Shown: in pieces, positions 7,127 to 9,457 of the stretch
Numbering within the stretch: position 1 is the first letter of the stretch
How the letters are laid out: each line of letters begins with the position of its first letter
NCBI GenBank assembly: GCA_003456125.1
Contig: DMPD01000013.1
Span: forward strand, 1-9,457
DNA: 9,457 nt
Direction of reading: 5' to 3'
Origin: Cyanobacteria bacterium UBA8156
Lineage (GTDB): Bacteria; Cyanobacteriota; Cyanobacteriia; Pseudanabaenales; Pseudanabaenaceae
Position numbers and translations under genes: made by a program
Notes under the pieces: model-generated
What the model was told of the DNA's origin: nothing
The model's database searches: none
What the model saw: only the letters and a program-made list of their open reading frames with translations

Positions 7127-7518
7127 TCTTCGCGGCCTGCCATCTGAATCAATTCGATTTTGTAGCCGTCGGGGTCTTCCACAAAGGCAATCACGGTGCT
7201 GCCGTGCTTCATGGGGCCGGGCTCCCGCACCACTTTTCCCCCTTTGGCGGCAATGGTCGCGCAGGTGCCGTAAATGTCGGTGACCCCCAGGGCAATGTGC
7301 CCAAACCCGTCCCCCACCTCGTAGCGATCGGTGTCCCAATTGTGGGTCAGCTCAATGACGGTATGCTCTTTCTCGTCACCGTACCCCACAAACGCCAACG
7401 TGAACCGCCCGCTGGGATAGTCCTTCTGCCGCAATAGGCTCATGCCCAAAACCTCGGTGTAAAAGCCGAGCGATCGCTCCAGGTTCCCCACCCGCAACAT
7501 GGTGTGCAACATCCGCAT
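7123..7518 (-). CDS. gloA: Glyoxalase I (lactoylglutathione lyase)
   Basis: A 131-residue cytosolic metalloenzyme converting the methylglyoxal-glutathione hemithioacetal to S-lactoylglutathione, the first step of methylglyoxal detoxification. It is very close to the E. coli GloA pattern. The start [16 protein letters not shown], the FYTEVLGM segment, and the end [18 protein letters not shown] are diagnostic. The four metal ligands known for E. coli GloA (H5, E56, H74, E122) are all present at the same numbers, and the two vicinal-oxygen-chelate repeats are complete. The ATG at 7518 is preceded by GAGGAAA (7525-7531). It is convergent with gvpK (4-bp overlap) and divergent from the chorismate lyase gene, so it is probably transcribed alone. 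Confidence 0.97.
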   Translation of the reverse strand: MRMLHTMLRVGNLERSLGFYTEVLGMSLLRQKDYPSGRFTLAFVGYGDEKEHTVIELTHNWDTDRYEVGDGFGHIALGVTDIYGTCATIAAKGGKVVREPGPMKHGSTVIAFVEDPDGYKIELIQMAGRED

Positions 7519-7524
7519 GACCCG

Positions 7525-7557
7525 TTTCCTCTAAACGCTGCTTTAGCCTTAATTTTA
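7525..7557 (-). promoter_or_regulatory. Likely gloA ribosome site and -10 box
   Basis: On the minus strand, GAGGAAA (7525-7531) lies 6 nt before the gloA ATG. A TAAAAT sequence (7552-7557) is a fair -10 candidate about 33 nt upstream of the start codon. No clear -35 box is visible. Confidence 0.45.
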
Positions 7558-7600
7558 GAGGGCGGGGGCTGGATGGCCGCCAGACCCGCACCCCTCGCAG

Positions 7601-7606
7601 TACAAT
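7601..7606 (+). promoter_or_regulatory. Candidate -10 box for the chorismate lyase gene
   Basis: TACAAT lies 28 nt before the ATG at 7635, near the TATAAT consensus. No convincing -35 box is found at the usual distance, as is common in cyanobacterial promoters. Confidence 0.45.
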
Positions 7607-7634
7607 AGATTCAGTTGTTAAGAAACGTAAAGCA

Positions 7635-8237
7635 ATGACGTTGGCAGCACCGATGCCGCCGGTTCGAGCGTGGCACAGCATCACCGAGCCGTTGTGGTCG
7701 GCCACGGCGACGGAAATCAAAGATGGGATAGCCTTTACGCAGTTGGCGCCGGTATGGCAGGTGTTTTTGTTGGGGGATGGCGCCCCCACGCGCCATTTGC
7801 AGTTGTTGACCCAAGGGCCGATTGGGGTAGATGTCATCGCGATGACCGATGTGGGGATGGACGATGATGATGCCCCGGCGGCGATCGCGGCGATCGAAGG
7901 CCCCCGCACCCGCCGCCAGGTCTGGCTCCGGAGCGAAAAGACCGGCGAGGTGTTTTCCCACGCCACGTCTTGGTGGCCCACCACTCGCATCCGCCAACAT
8001 TTGCAGAATCCCCAGTTACCGATTTGGGCCAGCCTCAACCAACGCCACGCCGAGTTGTACCGAGATTTGCACGGGTTGAGCAACGGGTTTTGCCCGACTT
8101 TGGCATCGGTGTTTGGGCCAGGCCCCTACTGGAGCCGCCACTACCTGCTGTGGCACGGTGGGCAACCCCTCACCCTCATCTACGAGGTCTATTCTCCCCA
8201 ACTGACCAAGTACCTCGGTGCGGCGGCTCTTCCCTAG
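7635..8237 (+). CDS. Chorismate lyase, UbiC/DUF98-like (4-hydroxybenzoate synthase)
   Basis: A 200-residue protein matching the cyanobacterial chorismate lyase pattern. The reaction is chorismate to 4-hydroxybenzoate plus pyruvate, the entry step for the plastoquinone head group in cyanobacteria. Supporting segments are LAPVWQVFLLGDGAPTRHLQ (37-56) with LLTQGPIGVDVI, the basic strand RTRRQVWLRS (91-100), and the C-terminal YWSRHYLLWHGGQPL followed by YEVYSP. The arginine and glutamate in that region (R168, E184) match the charged residues expected near the UbiC pocket. An aspartate run (D76-D79) lies in a loop. The ATG at 7635 has a weak ribosome site. The gene sits between gloA and gvpG with its own terminator, so it looks monocistronic. 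I leave the symbol empty because sequence similarity to E. coli UbiC is distant. Confidence 0.8.
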   Translation: MTLAAPMPPVRAWHSITEPLWSATATEIKDGIAFTQLAPVWQVFLLGDGAPTRHLQLLTQGPIGVDVIAMTDVGMDDDDAPAAIAAIEGPRTRRQVWLRSEKTGEVFSHATSWWPTTRIRQHLQNPQLPIWASLNQRHAELYRDLHGLSNGFCPTLASVFGPGPYWSRHYLLWHGGQPLTLIYEVYSPQLTKYLGAAALP

Positions 8238-8328
8238 AGCATTTCCCCCGCCCAACCGAGCAGTAACCAGAATGACAGAGGGGAGCCAAGCAGACCGCTC
8301 ACCGCTCTGGGCTTCTCCTGCAAGAGCC

Positions 8329-8358
8329 AATAAAAATCAATAAAAATCAATAAAAAAG
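8329..8358. repeat. Tandem 10-bp A-rich repeat
   Basis: AATAAAAATC occurs twice in tandem, followed by a third partial copy, AATAAAAAAG. It sits just before the terminator hairpin and may only reflect slippage in A-rich DNA. Confidence 0.75.
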
Positions 8359-8407
8359 ACAACATCGGCTTCTTTCCAGGTTACGCACCGATGTCGTCTT
8401 CTTTTTT
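8358..8407 (+). terminator. Terminator hairpin after the chorismate lyase gene
   Basis: The arms GACAACATCGG (8358-8368) and CCGATGTCGTC (8388-8398) pair with a single A-C mismatch around a 19-nt loop. A T-rich tract (TTCTTTTTT) follows. A run of A residues precedes the left arm, so the element could work in both directions. It lies about 120 bp after the stop codon and separates this gene from gvpG. Confidence 0.82.
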
Positions 8408-8457
8408 CCTCACACACAACCTAACGTTACGATGGAGGTACCGCGTTTGTCAAGACT

Positions 8458-8463
8458 GGGAGG
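8458..8463 (+). promoter_or_regulatory. Ribosome binding site of gvpG
   Basis: GGGAGG lies 6 nt ahead of the ATG at 8470 and fixes the gvpG start. The promoter must lie in the roughly 60 bp after the upstream terminator, but no clear -35/-10 pair is visible. Confidence 0.75.
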
Positions 8464-8469
8464 CGGCGG

Positions 8470-8700
8470 ATGGTTTGGCAGTTGTTGACGTTTCCCTTCG
8501 AGGGTCTGCTGTGGATTGCGGAGCAGGTGGAGTCCCGCGCTACCGAAGAGCGGGCACGGCAAGAAAATTTGACCCTGCGCCTCCAACAGTTGCAGTTGCG
8601 GTTTGATTTGGGGGAAATGGACGAAGCCGAATTTGAACGCCAAGAAGCCGAGCTGCTGGCGGCGATCGCCGCGCAAGTGGACGAGCTGGAGGGGAGATAA
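8470..8700 (+). CDS. gvpG: Gas vesicle protein GvpG
   Basis: A 76-residue GvpG, a small non-structural gas vesicle assembly protein. The family signature is present: an N-terminal LLTFPFEGLLWIAEQV (5-20, matching the usual LLxLPxxGPxWIGEQI), then a charged helical stretch with LQLRFDLGEMDEAEFERQE (about 40-58, matching the usual YDLGEISEEEFE), and an ELLAAIAAQVDEL tail. The length is normal for the family. It is predicted to be helical and soluble. It is separated from gvpF/L and gvpK by gloA and the chorismate lyase gene, and preceded by a terminator, so it must have its own promoter. Confidence 0.93.
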   Translation: MVWQLLTFPFEGLLWIAEQVESRATEERARQENLTLRLQQLQLRFDLGEMDEAEFERQEAELLAAIAAQVDELEGR

Positions 8701-8744
8701 CTCATGAAATTTGGGGGTTGGAGGCATGAACGGTATCCACTCTT

Positions 8745-9083
8745 TCAAGCTCGAATGACCGTGGCCTGACCCTTCACTACGCTATCCAAAGCAGCGATAA
8801 CCTTTGGCACCAGGGGTTTGAGGTCGGCTAGACGGTTGGACGGTGCTTGTAAAACCACTACCGCCACATTAAATTGAGGCAGGTTCTGTTGAAAGGGTAG
8901 ATGGCGATCCACCGTGAGGAATACATCAAATTCAGATGCGGCAAGGGCCAGGAGTTGGCTATCGGCGGTGCCTGCCCATCCCATTTGGGGAACGGTTTGG
9001 ATCGCATAACCAACGAATTCTCGGGCCAAGCGGCGATCCATGCATTCGTCCAACAGGAGTTTCAGGCTATGCTGCGAGGCCAA
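8745..9083 (-). CDS. DUF5615 PIN-like protein, putative toxin
   Basis: A protein of about 112 residues resembling DUF5615, a PIN-like fold family that is often paired with DUF433 and predicted to be an RNase toxin. Acidic residues in the expected places are D12 and E13 (KLLLDEC), D41 (TADSQLLALA) and D53/D59 (DVFLTVDRHLPF). No ATG begins this frame. The TTG at 9083 puts the KLLLDE strand near the N-terminus, as in the family. A TTG at 9116 would add 11 residues. With the TTG at 9083 the gene overlaps the end of the DUF433 gene by 17 bp, so the two are translationally coupled. Toxin activity is inferred from the family pairing, not proven. Confidence 0.82.
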   Translation of the reverse strand: MASQHSLKLLLDECMDRRLAREFVGYAIQTVPQMGWAGTADSQLLALAASEFDVFLTVDRHLPFQQNLPQFNVAVVVLQAPSNRLADLKPLVPKVIAALDSVVKGQATVIRA

Positions 9084-9285
9084 GAACCTGTTTCCCCACT
9101 TCTTCCAGCAAGGCAATGACCTGCTCCCGGGTCACCGTTGGAAATCCATCCAAGAAGTCATCGATCGATTCTCCTGCTTTAAGGCAATCCAGCAAAGTCT
9201 GCACCGGCACCCGGGTGCCTGGAAACACGGGGGTACCGCCCATGATTTCCGCAGATATGCTGACAAGTGACGAGGTTTCTGGCAT
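9067..9285 (-). CDS. DUF433 protein, putative antitoxin
   Basis: A 72-residue DUF433 protein. The family core is complete: GGTPVFPGTRVPVQTLLDCL (16-35), then AGESIDDFLDGFPTVTREQV (37-56). The family has a small helical DNA-binding-like fold and is commonly the upstream partner of DUF5615, where it is taken as the antitoxin and possible autorepressor. The ATG at 9285 has a modest AAGG upstream. Upstream lies an inverted repeat (9336-9350) that could be its operator. The gene may also be read from the ABC permease gene, 83 bp upstream on the same strand. Confidence 0.88.
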   Translation of the reverse strand: MPETSSLVSISAEIMGGTPVFPGTRVPVQTLLDCLKAGESIDDFLDGFPTVTREQVIALLEEVGKQVLGLAA

Positions 9286-9335
9286 GGCTCTGTGACCTTT
9301 TGGCTCTGGGTTTGTTTCCGTGGACGTTATCCAGG

Positions 9336-9350
9336 ATTTTAAGATAAAAT
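9336..9350 (-). promoter_or_regulatory. Perfect inverted repeat, possible operator/-10 of the DUF433-DUF5615 pair
   Basis: ATTTTA-AGA-TAAAAT is a 6-bp perfect inverted repeat around 3 nt, about 50 bp before the DUF433 start. The half nearer the gene reads TAAAAT on the minus strand and could be a -10 box. No good -35 box is visible. Confidence 0.4.
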
Positions 9351-9368
9351 GTCTTGCCCTAGCGGCTT

Positions 9369-9457
9369 TCAGGTTTTGAGACCGCTGGCGGTCAGTCCTT
9401 TGACCAGTTGCTTCTGGGCGACAAAAAATAGGGCGATCGCCGGCAAGGTGGCGATCG
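9369..9457 (-). CDS. Sugar-type ABC transporter permease, C-terminal end (partial)
   Basis: The last 28 codons plus a TGA stop (9369-9371) of a gene that continues past the right edge. The peptide (ATLPAIALFFVAQKQ, then LVKGLTASGLKT) matches the conserved C-terminus of MalG/UgpE-type inner-membrane permeases, which end with a P-x(3)-LF-x(3)-Q-x(2)-FVKGLTxGAVK pattern. The hydrophobic stretch is the end of the last membrane helix. The substrate cannot be told from this piece. It is on the same strand as the DUF433 gene. Confidence 0.75.
   Translation of the reverse strand, partial: IATLPAIALFFVAQKQLVKGLTASGLKT

Noticed and set aside
6362..7339. Long minus-strand frame across gvpF/L, gvpK and gloA
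   Set aside because: It overlaps three well-supported genes and its translation is R/P/H-rich shadow sequence.

Overview
The window looks like a cyanobacterial chromosome of fairly high GC content. The octamer GCGATCGC (HIP1, a hallmark of many cyanobacterial genomes) occurs ten times, starting at 632, 891, 1787, 1990, 3886, 5900, 7470, 7881, 8662 and 9433. The gene content agrees: gas vesicle accessory genes, a chorismate lyase of the type that feeds plastoquinone synthesis, and a Ser/Thr kinase of cyanobacterial style. A gas-vacuolate filamentous or planktonic cyanobacterium is the natural guess; genus cannot be settled from this sequence.

Left part (160-4833, minus strand): a membrane-anchored Ser/Thr protein kinase lies downstream of a 1051-residue acidic RTX (hemolysin-type calcium-binding repeat) protein. 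A textbook hairpin terminator at 1608-1631 separates them. Bases 1-159 show no gene I can support.

Spacer (4834-5578): 745 bp without a convincing gene. It holds the RTX leader and a notable series of short direct repeats.

Centre (5579-7126, plus strand): a compact operon. A small coiled-coil protein with five 21-bp repeat units and one membrane segment abuts a GvpF/GvpL-family gas vesicle protein, followed by gvpK. Convergent to gvpK, with a 4-bp overlap, is glyoxalase I (gloA). A divergent intergenic region then leads to a UbiC/DUF98-type chorismate lyase with a terminator hairpin behind it. Immediately after comes gvpG, so the gas vesicle set is split by two metabolic genes. No structural gvpA, gvpC or gvpN is present in the window.

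Right part (8745-9457, minus strand): a DUF433/DUF5615 toxin-antitoxin-like pair with a short perfect inverted repeat upstream. At the very edge lies the last 28 codons of a sugar-type ABC transporter permease.

GvpF/L, GvpG and GvpK are all non-structural gas vesicle assembly proteins. The most interesting candidate for something undescribed is the coiled-coil membrane protein translationally coupled to gvpF/L.
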